64,000 bases of DNA. Source: Aquibaculum arenosum. GTDB taxonomy: Bacteria; Pseudomonadota; Alphaproteobacteria; Kiloniellales; DSM-21159. Below are positions 17,423-25,637 of the stretch, in pieces. Positions within the stretch are counted from its first letter, which is position 1; the number at the start of each line of letters is the position of its first letter. The position numbers and the translations under genes are program-made. Below the pieces are notes generated by a model, which had not been told where the DNA came from, searched no databases, and saw only the letters and a program-made list of their open reading frames with translations. The DNA lies in NCBI RefSeq assembly GCF_029222965.1, contig NZ_JARHUD010000002.1:248001-312000 (forward strand), in the 5' to 3' direction.

Positions 17423-18841
17423 CTATACACTCGGTAGGCCGAGCAGGACCGTGGCCATACCGAAGTAGAGCGCCACCCCCACGGCGTCGCACAGCGAGGT
17501 TACAAGGGGCGCCGAGGCGGTGGCCGGATCGACGTTCAGCCGGTTGAGCAGGAAGGGCAGCGACAGGCCGATCAGGCTGCCGATCAGCACGATCAGCACC
17601 ATGGTCGCCGACACCACCAGCGCAAGTTCCGGTCCGCCACGCAGCAGTCCGATGCCCGACACCGCCAGGGCCATGGTCAGCCCCAGAAGTCCCGCCACCA
17701 GCAGTTCGCGCCCGAGCATCCTGGACCAGTCACGCAACACCACTTCTCCGGTGGCAAGCGCCCGGACCATCAGCGTCGCAGCCTGCGATCCGGCATTGCC
17801 GCCGCTGCCCACCAGCAGCGGCAGAAAGAAGACCAGGCCGATATAGGCCGCGATGGTGTCCTCGAAGAAGGCGATGCCGGCCCCGGAGAGCAGGTTGCCG
17901 AAGATCAGCACCACCAGCCAGACGATCCGCCGGCGGTAGAGCAGCCCGATCCCTGCCTCGCGCACGGAGGTGGTGATGCGGCCCAGGGAGCCCACCTTGT
18001 GCATGTCCTCCGTCGCTTCTTGGTGGACCACGTCCACCGCATCGTCGTGGGTGACAATGCCCACCAGGCGCCCCGCGTCATCCACTACGGGCAAGGCGAT
18101 GAGATCGTAGCGCGCGATCTGCCGCGCCACCTCTTCCTGGTCGTCGTTTACATGCGCGCGTTTGGGGTTGCGCTCCATGAGGTCGGCAATCGTGGCCTGA
18201 GGCGCCGCCAGAATCAGGGTCTGCAGGCGCAAGGAGCCGATCAGCCGACGCTGCTCGTCGACAACGTAGGTGCGATAGATCGTCTCCTTGTCCGGCGCTT
18301 CGTGGCGTAGTCGCTCCAAGGCTTGGCGCGCCGTGAGGTGCGGGGCGAGCACCGCGTACTCCGAGGTCATCAACGCGCCCGCAGTTTCCTCGGCATAGCT
18401 CGCCAGGCGGCGGATGTCCTCGCGTTTGGCCTGTGCCAGCGCAGGCAGCAAGGTTTCGCGCAGCTTCTCCGGCAAGTGCTTGAAGAAGTCTGCGCGCCGA
18501 TCGGCCTTGAGGTCGGAAATGAGGCCGACCAGAACCGGTCGCGGCAGTTCCTGGGACAGGAGGCGCTGCCGCCGCCCGCTGAGCTGTGAGAAGGTCTCGG
18601 CCCGCTTGGTCGGATCCAGACGCAGCAGCAGCTCTGTGGCCTCGCTGGGCTCCAGACGCTTGATCAGGAGCGCGATATCCGCGGGATGCTCTTCCTGCAG
18701 AAAACCGTCCAGCAGCGCCGTCTCCCCTTGGCGCAAAGCCTCCTTCACGGCCTGCACGACACGAACGATGTGGCGATGTCCGCCCTTGCGCGCGGAGGCC
18801 AGGATCTCCTGGTCGGTCAGGACCTCAACGCCCATCGTCAT
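17423..18841 (-). CDS. mgtE: Magnesium transporter
   Basis: A Mg2+-gated channel of 472 residues. The N-terminal helical domain (about 1-135) includes LLIKRLEPSEATELLLRLDP, followed by a CBS pair (about 140-260; EYAVLAPHLTARQALE and DLIALPVVDDAGRLVGIVTH) and five membrane segments from about residue 285. The pore motif GSGGNAGSQAATLMVRALAT is present, as is the C-terminal LNVDPATASAPLVTSLCDAV. GGGAGG lies just before ATG 18841. Cytoplasmic CBS and N domains sense Mg2+ in this family. It is in the same orientation as der, 49 bases downstream. Confidence 0.94.
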   Translation of the reverse strand: MTMGVEVLTDQEILASARKGGHRHIVRVVQAVKEALRQGETALLDGFLQEEHPADIALLIKRLEPSEATELLLRLDPTKRAETFSQLSGRRQRLLSQELPRPVLVGLISDLKADRRADFFKHLPEKLRETLLPALAQAKREDIRRLASYAEETAGALMTSEYAVLAPHLTARQALERLRHEAPDKETIYRTYVVDEQRRLIGSLRLQTLILAAPQATIADLMERNPKRAHVNDDQEEVARQIARYDLIALPVVDDAGRLVGIVTHDDAVDVVHQEATEDMHKVGSLGRITTSVREAGIGLLYRRRIVWLVVLIFGNLLSGAGIAFFEDTIAAYIGLVFFLPLLVGSGGNAGSQAATLMVRALATGEVVLRDWSRMLGRELLVAGLLGLTMALAVSGIGLLRGGPELALVVSATMVLIVLIGSLIGLSLPFLLNRLNVDPATASAPLVTSLCDAVGVALYFGMATVLLGLPSV

Positions 18842-18890
18842 CTTCCTCCCTGATCGGAGCCAACGACGCTGCGCAGGGCAAGCCGTGGGG

Positions 18891-20354
18891 CTAGTCGTTG
18901 GCGTAGGGGTTGCGCGATTTCTTCAGATGCAGCCGGATCGGCGTACCGGGCATATCGAAATCCTCGCGCAGGGCATTCTCGAGGTAGCGCAGATAGGCGC
19001 CCGGCAGCTCTTCAGGGTGGGAGCAGGAGAGCGCAAAAGTCGGCGGCCGACTGCGTGCCTGGGTAATGTACTTCAGGCGAATGCGCCGCCCCCCTGGCGC
19101 CGGCGGCGGGTGTGACGCGACCACCTGCTGCAGCCAACGGTTCAGCATTCCAGTCGAAAGACGCTTGTTCCAGATGGCGTAGATGTCGAAGACCGCCTTG
19201 AGCAACCGATCGGTGCCGCGGCCCTGCAACGCCGAAATGGTGACCACGGGAATGCCGCGAGTCTGGGGGAAGGAGCGCAGCAGGCGATCCTCCACCGCAC
19301 GCAAGGCCATGGCCCGGTCGTCCACTGCATCCCACTTGTTGAGCGCGATGACCAGAGCGCGCCCCTCCTCCACCACCTGGCGGGCGATGGTGAGATCCTG
19401 CTTCTCCATGCCCTGCGCCGCATCGAGCAGCAGCACCACGACCTGCGCAAAATCGATGGCGTGCTTGGTCTCCGCAGCCGAAAGGCGCTCAACCCGATCA
19501 TCAACGCGCGCGCGGCGCCGCAGTCCGGCGGTGTCGATCAGACGCAGCTGCTTCTCACCGTAGCGCCAGTCGATCTCGATGGCGTCACGGGTGATCCCCG
19601 CTTCCGGACCGGTCAGCAGGCGGTCCTCACCTATCAGGCAGTTGACCAGCGTCGACTTCCCCACGTTGGGCCGGCCCACGATCGCCAGCTGCAGGGGACC
19701 TCTGTCTTCCTCGGCCTCCGGTGGAAGGTCATCTTCGGCGGAAAGATCTTCGCCGCCATCCCCGACCTCATCCACATCCTGCTCCTCAGCCTCCGCCTCG
19801 TCTTCAGGAGGGGCCGGCGCGATGTGGGGTGCCAGGAATTCGTAGAGCTCGTCGAGGCCCAGCCCATGCTCTGCCGAGAGCGCTATGGGTTCGCCGAGGC
19901 CCAAGGCATAGGCCTCCAACCGCCCGGTCTCTCCGGCCTTACCCTCGCTCTTGTTTGCGGCCAGCAGCACAGGCTTGTGCGCCCGACGCAGTTGATCGGC
20001 GAAGTGCGAGTCCAGCGGGGTCACCCCAGCCCGGGCGTCGATCATCATCAGGATGGCATCGGCCTGCTCGACGGCTTTCTCCGTCTGGCGGCGCATGCGC
20101 GCTTCCAGGCTGTCGTCGGTTACGTCCTCAAGACCCGCTGTGTCCACCACGGTGAACACGAGATCGAAGAGGCGGCCCTGCCCCTCGCGTCGATCACGGG
20201 TTACGCCCGGTCGATCATCCACGAGCGCCGCCCGGCGGCCCACCAGACGATTGAAAAGCGTGGATTTGCCAACATTGGGCCGACCCACCAGGGCCAGGGT
20301 AAAGGCGGGCGCCTCCTCCCTCGGTCGTGTCGGCGCCTTGCGTGCCCGGGTCAC
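18891..20354 (-). CDS. der: Ribosome-assembly GTPase Der (EngA)
   Basis: A double GTPase needed for 50S subunit maturation. 487 residues. G domain 1 has LVGRPNVGKSTLFNRLVG, DTAGLEDV and NKSEGK; G domain 2 has IVGRPNVGKSTLVNCLIGE, DTAGLRRRARV and ALNKWDAV. The KH-like C-terminal domain ends KKSRNPYAND. Unusual is a long acidic linker of about 40 residues between the two G domains (EDEAEAEEQDVDEVGDGGED region), longer than in E. coli. GTG 20354 overlaps the bamB stop by four bases. Confidence 0.96.
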   Translation of the reverse strand: MTRARKAPTRPREEAPAFTLALVGRPNVGKSTLFNRLVGRRAALVDDRPGVTRDRREGQGRLFDLVFTVVDTAGLEDVTDDSLEARMRRQTEKAVEQADAILMMIDARAGVTPLDSHFADQLRRAHKPVLLAANKSEGKAGETGRLEAYALGLGEPIALSAEHGLGLDELYEFLAPHIAPAPPEDEAEAEEQDVDEVGDGGEDLSAEDDLPPEAEEDRGPLQLAIVGRPNVGKSTLVNCLIGEDRLLTGPEAGITRDAIEIDWRYGEKQLRLIDTAGLRRRARVDDRVERLSAAETKHAIDFAQVVVLLLDAAQGMEKQDLTIARQVVEEGRALVIALNKWDAVDDRAMALRAVEDRLLRSFPQTRGIPVVTISALQGRGTDRLLKAVFDIYAIWNKRLSTGMLNRWLQQVVASHPPPAPGGRRIRLKYITQARSRPPTFALSCSHPEELPGAYLRYLENALREDFDMPGTPIRLHLKKSRNPYAND

Positions 20355-21697
20355 CGCAAGGCCAGAAGCTGACCGGCGTCGGTGAGCAACAGCAAAGTGC
20401 CGTCCGCAACAACCGGCTGGATGGTGACCGGGCCGGGAAGCGACTGGCTGGCCTGAACCGTCCCGTCCTGCGGCGAGGCAAAGACCAGATGCCCCCGGTT
20501 GTTAGTCAGCACGAGACGCCCACCGGCCAGAACCGGCCCGCTCCAGACGATGGGATCGGTCCTGTCCTCCGGGTCGGCGTAGCGCTCAAGCTGCTGCACC
20601 CAGCGCACGCTGCCGTCATTGCGGCGCAGGGCCACAAGCTGCGCGTCATTGGTGACCAGGAAAACCGAGTTGCCCGAAACCCAAGGTGTCTGCGTGCTGC
20701 CGATGGAGGCCTCCCAGACCGGCATCCCACTGCGCTGATCCACCGCCAGCATGAGGTCGGAGTTGGACACGGCCACCACCAAGCCCTCGTCCATCACGGG
20801 ATGACCGCGCACCTGAGCGATGTTGGCACTCTGCTCGAGCCGCCGCACGCCCGCCAGGGAATCCTCCCAGAGCACGCGGCCATTGTCGGTCAAGAGCGCC
20901 ACGATCTCACCGGACGAGAAGGCCGCGACGACCGTGTCACCGGCCACGGCAGGACTGGCACCACCAAGCAGGCTGGCAATCTCTTCCAGTCCGGTGTGGT
21001 TCCAGAGCCGTTCGCCCGTTTCGGCATCCACCGCGTGGATTACGTTCTCGGTGGTGCTGGCATAGACCCGGCCGTCAGAGAAGGTCGGGCCCGCGCGCAA
21101 GGGCGCGCCCAACGACGCTTCCCACAGGATCTCTCCGCTGCCGGCGTTCAGTGCAAAGAGGCTGCCAAAGCCGGTGGTGACGTAAACGCGCCCATCCCCA
21201 CTCGAGACACCGCCGCCGAAGTACTCTTCGCGGCTGCTTCGCTCGCTGCCCAGGTTCTGGCTCCAAGCCCGACGACCGCTGCTGAGATCAAACGCGCTGA
21301 CCTGCCGCCGGGCGTCGAGTGTGAAAACGCGACCATCGCGAACCACGGGCTGCGCCAGGAGCCTTCGATTGCTGCTGCTGCCTTCTCCTACACTTGCGCG
21401 CCAGGCAATCCGCGGGCTGGAGGAAAGCTCCAGGTGCCGGAACGCATGGGCGGAATCGCCACCTGGCTGCGGCCAGTTCGCATTGCGGTAGGCTGCGGGC
21501 AAGCTGACCCGTTCGGCTGCTGCGCCGGCGTCGGCTTGAAGACCACGCTCTCCCATGAGCACGGCAACGCGCTCGCCGGGAAGCGGCGGATCGTCTGCCT
21601 CTCCGAACCAACCACCCACCGTGTCGCAGCCAGACAAAACCGTCATGCCGGCTAAGGCAAAACCTGCAAGCAGCAAACGCATGCGCATAAGTGTCAC
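20351..21697 (-). CDS. bamB: Outer-membrane assembly lipoprotein BamB
   Basis: An eight-bladed beta-propeller lipoprotein of the BAM complex, anchored to the inner face of the outer membrane. 448 residues. Lipobox LSGC with Cys24 as the lipidated residue. PQQ-type blade motifs repeat, for example VFTLDARRQVSAFDLSSGRR, LFALNAGSGEILWEASLG and IHAVDAETGERLWNHTG. It is flanked by a TPR protein upstream and der downstream with four-base overlaps at both ends, the widely conserved yfgM-bamB-der order. The start may be GTG 21697 or ATG 21688. Confidence 0.93.
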   Translation of the reverse strand: MTLMRMRLLLAGFALAGMTVLSGCDTVGGWFGEADDPPLPGERVAVLMGERGLQADAGAAAERVSLPAAYRNANWPQPGGDSAHAFRHLELSSSPRIAWRASVGEGSSSNRRLLAQPVVRDGRVFTLDARRQVSAFDLSSGRRAWSQNLGSERSSREEYFGGGVSSGDGRVYVTTGFGSLFALNAGSGEILWEASLGAPLRAGPTFSDGRVYASTTENVIHAVDAETGERLWNHTGLEEIASLLGGASPAVAGDTVVAAFSSGEIVALLTDNGRVLWEDSLAGVRRLEQSANIAQVRGHPVMDEGLVVAVSNSDLMLAVDQRSGMPVWEASIGSTQTPWVSGNSVFLVTNDAQLVALRRNDGSVRWVQQLERYADPEDRTDPIVWSGPVLAGGRLVLTNNRGHLVFASPQDGTVQASQSLPGPVTIQPVVADGTLLLLTDAGQLLALR

Positions 21698-22335
21698 TCG
21701 GCTAATGTTGCAGCAAGTTCGCCAGCGCGCTCACGCACGCCCGGCGGTGTCTCGACGTCCGCCAGCAGCACTTCCAACCGCTCGCGCGCGGTTTCCCGCT
21801 CACCTTGAGCCAGAGCGGCTGCGGCAGACAGTTCCACCGCCAGCGAGCGATAGGGACGGCCCGGCTCGCCCAACGGCTCCAGCATCATTTCAGCTTCGCT
21901 CGCTTCCCCCGCATCCAAGCGATAGCGCGCCGCCGCCAGAACCGCCGCGTCGCGGAAGGTCTGCGCGGCGCTGCTTTCGGCAATGCGCCCCCAGTACTCG
22001 AGAGCCAGGTCCCCGTTGCCGGTTTCAGCCGCCAGCCGCGCCACTTCAAAGGAAGCGAGCAGCGCATAGCCTCCAGCATCGGGGTCGGCGAGTTCGGCAA
22101 AGGCTTCCGCGGCTTCCTGCTGCTCGCCCGCGGCAAGATGCGCTTCAGCCGCGCCGTAAGCTTCCGCAGCCTGTGTCCGCTGGTGTTGCACATAGGCCGT
22201 CCAGCCCTGGAAACCGGCAACGCCCAGCACCACCGCCAGAACGACGACGATGATCAGAACGCGGTACTTCTTCCACAGTGCGAGCAGTTGGTCGCGGCGG
22301 ACCTCTTCCTCGACTTCCTTGAAAATATCGCTCAC
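21694..22335 (-). CDS. Membrane-anchored TPR protein (YfgM-like)
   Basis: 213 residues: MSDIFKEVEEEVRRDQLLAL, then one membrane segment (about residues 26-46, LIIVVVLAVVLGVAGFQGW), then a periplasmic helical-repeat region of TPR type. Position directly upstream of bamB and der matches YfgM, an inner-membrane ancillary SecYEG chaperone in E. coli (family knowledge). The stop overlaps the bamB start by four bases. It probably heads the operon, with the promoter in the 175-bp gap to DUF2794. Confidence 0.85.
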   Translation of the reverse strand: MSDIFKEVEEEVRRDQLLALWKKYRVLIIVVVLAVVLGVAGFQGWTAYVQHQRTQAAEAYGAAEAHLAAGEQQEAAEAFAELADPDAGGYALLASFEVARLAAETGNGDLALEYWGRIAESSAAQTFRDAAVLAAARYRLDAGEASEAEMMLEPLGEPGRPYRSLAVELSAAAALAQGERETARERLEVLLADVETPPGVRERAGELAATLAE

Positions 22336-22510
22336 GAAATGCCTCTAGGCTGCTGCGCCGCCCCAACTCTGGCCGCTTGACTTTGGCGGGTACCATAGCC
22401 CGAACCGCCGCTCAAGGTAAGGCATGGTGCCCTGGACCTGCCAAGTGATTTAGGCGAGACTGTTTTCGACGGTATCACGCGACCGGATGAACGGCTGAGG
22501 AGGCTGACGG

Positions 22511-22858
22511 ATGGTGGGGGTGGTCCAGCTTGAAGAGTACCGCGCGGGACATCGCAAGGGCCAAGGCGTCGTCTACTTCCACAGACAGGAACTCGATCAA
22601 CTCCTTGCAGTCTACAGCCCTCGGGTGGCCAAGGGCGAATGGCGCGACTATGCGCTCGATCATCAAGTGGGCTGCGCCATTTTCTCGGTGTTCCGCCACT
22701 CCTTCGACCGCCCGCTGTTTTCGGTGATCAAGCGTGTCCGGCCGGGCAACAGCGGCACGGAGTACCTGCTGCTCTCAGGACCGCGCCAACTGGACAGCAA
22801 CAAGCACTTGCCGAGCCTGCTGAAAGGGATTGAGAAGAAGCTGCGGGTGGTCTCTTAA
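22511..22858 (+). CDS. DUF2794 family protein
   Basis: 115 residues, soluble, basic. The sequence YFHRQELDQLLAVYSPRVAK, then GEWRDYALDHQVGCAIFSVF and FRHSFDRPLFSVIKR, identifies DUF2794, a small family restricted largely to alphaproteobacteria. Function unknown. GAGGAGG precedes ATG 22511. It is monocistronic: divergent from the TPR-bamB-der operon and convergent with DUF192 after 36 bases. Confidence 0.85.
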   Translation: MVGVVQLEEYRAGHRKGQGVVYFHRQELDQLLAVYSPRVAKGEWRDYALDHQVGCAIFSVFRHSFDRPLFSVIKRVRPGNSGTEYLLLSGPRQLDSNKHLPSLLKGIEKKLRVVS

Positions 22859-22894
22859 CGGCGAGGGTTTAAGACCAGGGTTGGCAGCTCTTCC

Positions 22895-23344
22895 CTATTC
22901 AAAAGCCGAGTAGATCACGCGGTCGCCCTTGGAGATGCCAAGCCGCTCGACGGTGCCGCCCGGAACCTCGAGCACGGCGCGTGCCGGGCGTCCCGAAGTG
23001 ATGGCGCGTTCGGACATTGGCGTGGTGCGCTCGGCAATGCGCACGATGCGCCCACGGCGGTCGATGAACAGCATGTCCAGCGGAATGAGCGTGTTGCGCA
23101 TCCACATGCTGAGCACCTGGTCACGCCGGTGCAGGAAAAGCATTCCCCAGTCCTCGGCCAGGGACTCGCGGTGCATCAGTCCCTGGGCCCGTTGCTCGGG
23201 CGTGACGGCCAACTCGATGTTGAAGACATGGCGGTTGCCGTCACTGCTTTCGATCTCCAGGCGATCCACCTCCCACTCCACCGCACTTGCCGCAAAAGGC
23301 AGTGCGAAGCACAGCAGCAGCAAAACCGTTCCCAGACGCAGCAT
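22895..23344 (-). CDS. Exported DUF192 protein
   Basis: 149 residues with a signal peptide (about 1-22, GTVLLLLCFALPFAASA) and one DUF192 domain: FNIELAVTPEQRAQGLMHRE, GMLFLHRRD, MWMRNTLIPLDMLFID, then ARAVLEVPGGTVERLGISKG. The WMRNT...PLDMLF core is the family signature. The biochemical role is not established. ATG 23344 overlaps the stop of the gamma carbonic anhydrase-like gene (TGATG), so the two are co-transcribed. Confidence 0.86.
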   Translation of the reverse strand: MLRLGTVLLLLCFALPFAASAVEWEVDRLEIESSDGNRHVFNIELAVTPEQRAQGLMHRESLAEDWGMLFLHRRDQVLSMWMRNTLIPLDMLFIDRRGRIVRIAERTTPMSERAITSGRPARAVLEVPGGTVERLGISKGDRVIYSAFE

Positions 23345-23895
23345 CAAGATTGCTCCGCGCGATAGGCTGCCCCCAGGTCGACGTAGCTCTGGCCGATGTG
23401 GGCAAAGACCTCCATGTCCTCAGGCTTGAGCTCCCGCAAGCGCTTGGCGGGATTGCCACCCCAGAGTTCACCCTTCGCCACCCGCTTGCGCGGCGTGACC
23501 AGCGCACCCGCAGCGACCATGGCGCCACCTTCGACCACGGCCAGGTCCATCACGACGGATCGCATACCGATGAAAGCGCTGCTCTCGATGGTGCAGGCAT
23601 GCAGCAGGGCAAGGTGCCCCACCGTCACATCATCCCCGATGTAACAGGGCATGCCACCACCGGTCTCACGATAATCGCCCTTGGGGTCGTGGTTGACGTG
23701 AACGATGGTGCCATCCTGGATGTTGGTGTTCTTGCCGATACGAATCCAGTTGCCGTCTCCGCGCAGAACGCAGCCGTACCAGATGGAGCTGCCGGCTCCG
23801 ATCTCGACGTCGCCGATGATCACAGCATTCTCGGCGATGAACGCATCGGGATGAATCTTCGGGGTGATGCCGCGATGGGCCCGGATGATAGCCAT
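23344..23895 (-). CDS. Gamma-class carbonic anhydrase-like protein (YrdA/PaaY family)
   Basis: 183 residues with a left-handed beta-helix of hexapeptide repeats from AVIIGDVEIGAGSSIWYGCV onward. RGD at VLRGDGNWIRIG, IVHVNHD (metal His), and GHLALLHACTIE (two more metal His) match the zinc-binding gamma carbonic anhydrase set. Many YrdA-type members show no clear anhydrase activity, so the enzyme name is a family label. ATG 23895 gives MAIIRAHRG; the longer frame to 23982 lacks conservation. First gene of a two-gene operon with DUF192. Confidence 0.87.
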   Translation of the reverse strand: MAIIRAHRGITPKIHPDAFIAENAVIIGDVEIGAGSSIWYGCVLRGDGNWIRIGKNTNIQDGTIVHVNHDPKGDYRETGGGMPCYIGDDVTVGHLALLHACTIESSAFIGMRSVVMDLAVVEGGAMVAAGALVTPRKRVAKGELWGGNPAKRLRELKPEDMEVFAHIGQSYVDLGAAYRAEQS

Positions 23896-24218
23896 AAATC
23901 TGAATCTTTCCTTGCTCAGGCAGCGACCGGGCGAGGCCCAGCCGGTTGCCGCGATATTTACCACAGCATCCCGACAAGGCACAGGTTGTGGCTGCGGTTC
24001 GGTGCAAGGAGAAGGGATCTGCTACGTGCTGCCCAGAATCAGCGTGCTGGGCCCAGAATCAGAACGACCCCCGATTGGGGGTCGTAGAGCCATTCGGCCC
24101 GTTGTTTGTCTCCAGGGCGCGAGCCTTCCCACAGACTTGGGATAACTCAGCGATAGCTTTCCTGCCACAACCCAACCTCGAACGCAAGATTTAACATCTG
24201 CGTTGCGTTGACAGTGAT
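23896..24218. other. Noncoding stretch with a short direct repeat and a hairpin
   Basis: About 320 bases without a convincing gene. It contains two adjacent copies of a CGTGCTG..CCCAGAATCAG unit (24025-24042 and 24043-24062; the second copy has two extra G). Directly after them comes a perfect 9-bp stem, ACGACCCCC (24064-24072), loop GATT, GGGGGTCGT (24077-24085). No T-run follows on either strand, so it is not a standard terminator. The promoter for the 23344-23895 gene should lie at the left end. Confidence 0.5.
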
Positions 24219-24252
24219 AAAAAATTGCCCCCGGCGCCAGGCGTCGGGGGCA
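24219..24252 (-). terminator. Rho-independent terminator of the 31-residue gene
   Basis: On the minus strand an 11-bp GC-rich stem (24252-24242 with 24236-24226, one G-U pair) with a five-base loop is followed, after two bases, by six T (24224-24219). It lies 62 bases downstream of the stop at 24314, so the small gene has its own transcript end. A second stem-loop (GATCGC...GCGATC) lies between the stop and this terminator. Confidence 0.85.
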
Positions 24253-24313
24253 GGTACGGGAAAGCGGGACACGACCGGATCGCTCTTTGCGATCTGGGTC
24301 GGTGAAGCTTGCT

Positions 24314-24409
24314 TCACTCCTTGGACCGGCTGGCAAAGGCCAGAGCCAGGGCAAAGGCCGCAAAGGCGCCGATAACGGTAGCCAGATAGATTGATTCTGC
24401 AGAAGTCAT
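24314..24409 (-). CDS. Small single-pass membrane protein, 31 residues, FNR-box controlled
   Basis: Starts at ATG 24409 (MTSAESIYLATV) with a perfect AGGAGG seven bases upstream and ends at TGA 24316-24314. It consists of a short polar N-terminus, one membrane segment (about residues 8-26, Ala/Phe/Leu-rich) and a charged tail SRSKE. It has an exact FNR/FixK box centred 63 bases before the start and a clear terminator after it, so it looks like a complete one-gene unit. Size and shape resemble accessory subunits of membrane respiratory complexes (CcoQ, CydX), but I cannot match it to a named family, so that role is inference. Confidence 0.72.
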   Translation of the reverse strand: MTSAESIYLATVIGAFAAFALALAFASRSKE

Positions 24410-24465
24410 CGAAACCTCCTTGGCTCAGCAACAGCTTAAGTAAGCCAGGAGCGCCGGACGGCGCC

Positions 24466-24479
24466 TTGATGTAAATCAA
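24466..24479 (-). promoter_or_regulatory. FNR/FixK box
   Basis: TTGAT-GTAA-ATCAA is an exact match to the TTGAT-N4-ATCAA consensus of the FNR/FixK/Anr family. Its centre is at about 24472.5. A class II site (-41.5) would put the start of transcription near 24431, and TTACTT at 24443-24438 on the minus strand then falls at the -10 position. The leader would be about 22 bases including the AGGAGG. This predicts activation of the small gene at low oxygen. Confidence 0.8.
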
Positions 24480-24568
24480 GCCCGTCACGCTGTTACAATC
24501 TTTGAAGCACGGCCCCACTCTTTCCCGCGGCCGTTACGCTTTTGCTTCGCCCGCAAAGCCATCTGAGT

Positions 24569-24574
24569 TATAAT
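24569..24574 (+). promoter_or_regulatory. -10 box upstream of the small plus-strand gene
   Basis: A perfect TATAAT 63 bases before ATG 24632, in otherwise GC-rich DNA. No good -35 hexamer is seen 16-18 bases upstream, so activation by a regulator or a different sigma factor is possible. Confidence 0.45.
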
Positions 24575-24631
24575 TGCCTCGTCATCCATCAGAGGGGTGA
24601 CGCAACAATGAGGTCATCCGGGAGGAAAGCG

Positions 24632-24790
24632 ATGACGGTGCACAACACACCCTCAAACCCGGTTCCCCGTACCTCGGCTCGTGGTTCGGCGCTGCGGCGG
24701 CGCCTTGTCATGAACATTGGCCTTTTGACCGGCGTGGCCTTGATAGGCTCCCTGGCGGCTGCTCTCTGGGTGCGTATGGTGCTGTTCTAG
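24632..24790 (+). CDS. Small membrane protein, 52 residues, unknown
   Basis: ATG 24632 follows GGGAGGAAAGCG. The product has a 30-residue basic, Pro/Ser/Arg-rich N-terminus (RTSARGSALRRRLVMN) and one membrane segment at about residues 33-50 (IGLLTGVALIGSLAAALWV), ending MVLF. Positive-inside rules predict a cytoplasmic N-terminus. An upstream in-frame ATG at 24608 is possible but has a poorer ribosome site. It is convergent with trmJ; a GCCGCC/GGCGGC stem at 24810-24828 may end both transcripts. Not recognised. Confidence 0.55.
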   Translation: MTVHNTPSNPVPRTSARGSALRRRLVMNIGLLTGVALIGSLAAALWVRMVLF

Positions 24791-24815
24791 CAGCACCTCC
24801 TTCTGCTTTGCCGCC

Positions 24816-25634
24816 TCAGGTCGGCGGCTGACTACCGTCGCCTTCCGACGCCTCAGGTCGGGGCGCACGTTTCAGTTTTGCGCCCAACAGTGCTGACAGC
24901 ACGCCGTGCAGCGTGCGCACTTCCTGCTCCGTTGGCGTGGCGCGATCGATCAGCGTGCGCAGATTGCGGCGCATGCCCGGCGCCTTCTCCGGTGGATGAA
25001 AGAAGCCCACCTGCTCCAGCGTGGCTTCCAAGCGCTCGAAGAAGCCGATCAGCTCCTGCTTCTCAGCCGGACGCCCGCCGCCTAGGTGCAGGCTGCGCGC
25101 CGGCGTTTCATCCTCCGCCTGATACCACTCGTAGGCCAGCAGCAGCACTGCCTGTGCCAGGTTGAGCGAGGAAAAGCCCGGGTTGAGCGGCACGTTCACG
25201 ATGACATCGCCCAGGGCCACATCGTCGTTGGACAGGCCGGTGCGTTCGGGGCCGAAGAGCAGTCCGACGCGCTCTCCTGCCGTCTCCAGGGCGCGAATCT
25301 CGCGCGCCGCTTGCCGCGGCGTGACGATGGCTTTGACCTGCTCGCGGTTGCGGGCCGTGGTTATATAAAGGCGATGGAGATCGGCCACGGCAGCTTGCGT
25401 GGTCTCATAGACCCTTACACCTTCGATGACGCTGAGCGCACCCGCTGCGGCCCGCTCCGCCGACTGATTGGGCCAATCATCGCGAGGCCGCACCAGGCGC
25501 AGGTCGCTGAGACCACAGTTCAGCATCGCGCGCGCCACCATCCCGATGTTCTCACCCAGCTGCGGGGCAACCAGAATGACCGCCGGCCCCGGGGTCGCAG
25601 CCGGCCTCACCACCGTCCGATTCGTGCCCGCCAT
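24816..25634 (-). CDS. trmJ: tRNA (cytidine/uridine-2'-O-)-methyltransferase TrmJ
   Basis: 2'-O-methylates position 32 of tRNAs. 272 residues with the SPOUT (knotted) core: AVILVAPQLGENIGMVARAM, LLFGPERTGLSNDDVALGD, VNVPLNPGFSSLNLAQAVLL. The N in GENIG and the FSSLNLAQAV helix are typical of the TrmJ/LasT group. The C-terminal extension (about 165-272) is helical, with an HPPEKAPGMRRNLRTLIDRA segment shared by TrmJ proteins. Starts three bases after the cimA stop, so the two are co-transcribed. Confidence 0.92.
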   Translation of the reverse strand: MAGTNRTVVRPAATPGPAVILVAPQLGENIGMVARAMLNCGLSDLRLVRPRDDWPNQSAERAAAGALSVIEGVRVYETTQAAVADLHRLYITTARNREQVKAIVTPRQAAREIRALETAGERVGLLFGPERTGLSNDDVALGDVIVNVPLNPGFSSLNLAQAVLLLAYEWYQAEDETPARSLHLGGGRPAEKQELIGFFERLEATLEQVGFFHPPEKAPGMRRNLRTLIDRATPTEQEVRTLHGVLSALLGAKLKRAPRPEASEGDGSQPPT

Positions 25635-25637
25635 TTT

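Noticed and set aside
19461-20372. A 303-codon plus-strand frame opposite der
   Set aside because: Der motifs on the minus strand are unambiguous; the frame is an antisense shadow.
24064-24085. ACGACCCCC/GGGGGTCGT hairpin as a rho-independent terminator
   Set aside because: No T-run follows the stem on either strand.
24022-24363. A 113-codon minus-strand frame covering the terminator region
   Set aside because: No ribosome site or conserved composition; it runs through the terminator of the small gene and overlaps that gene in another frame.
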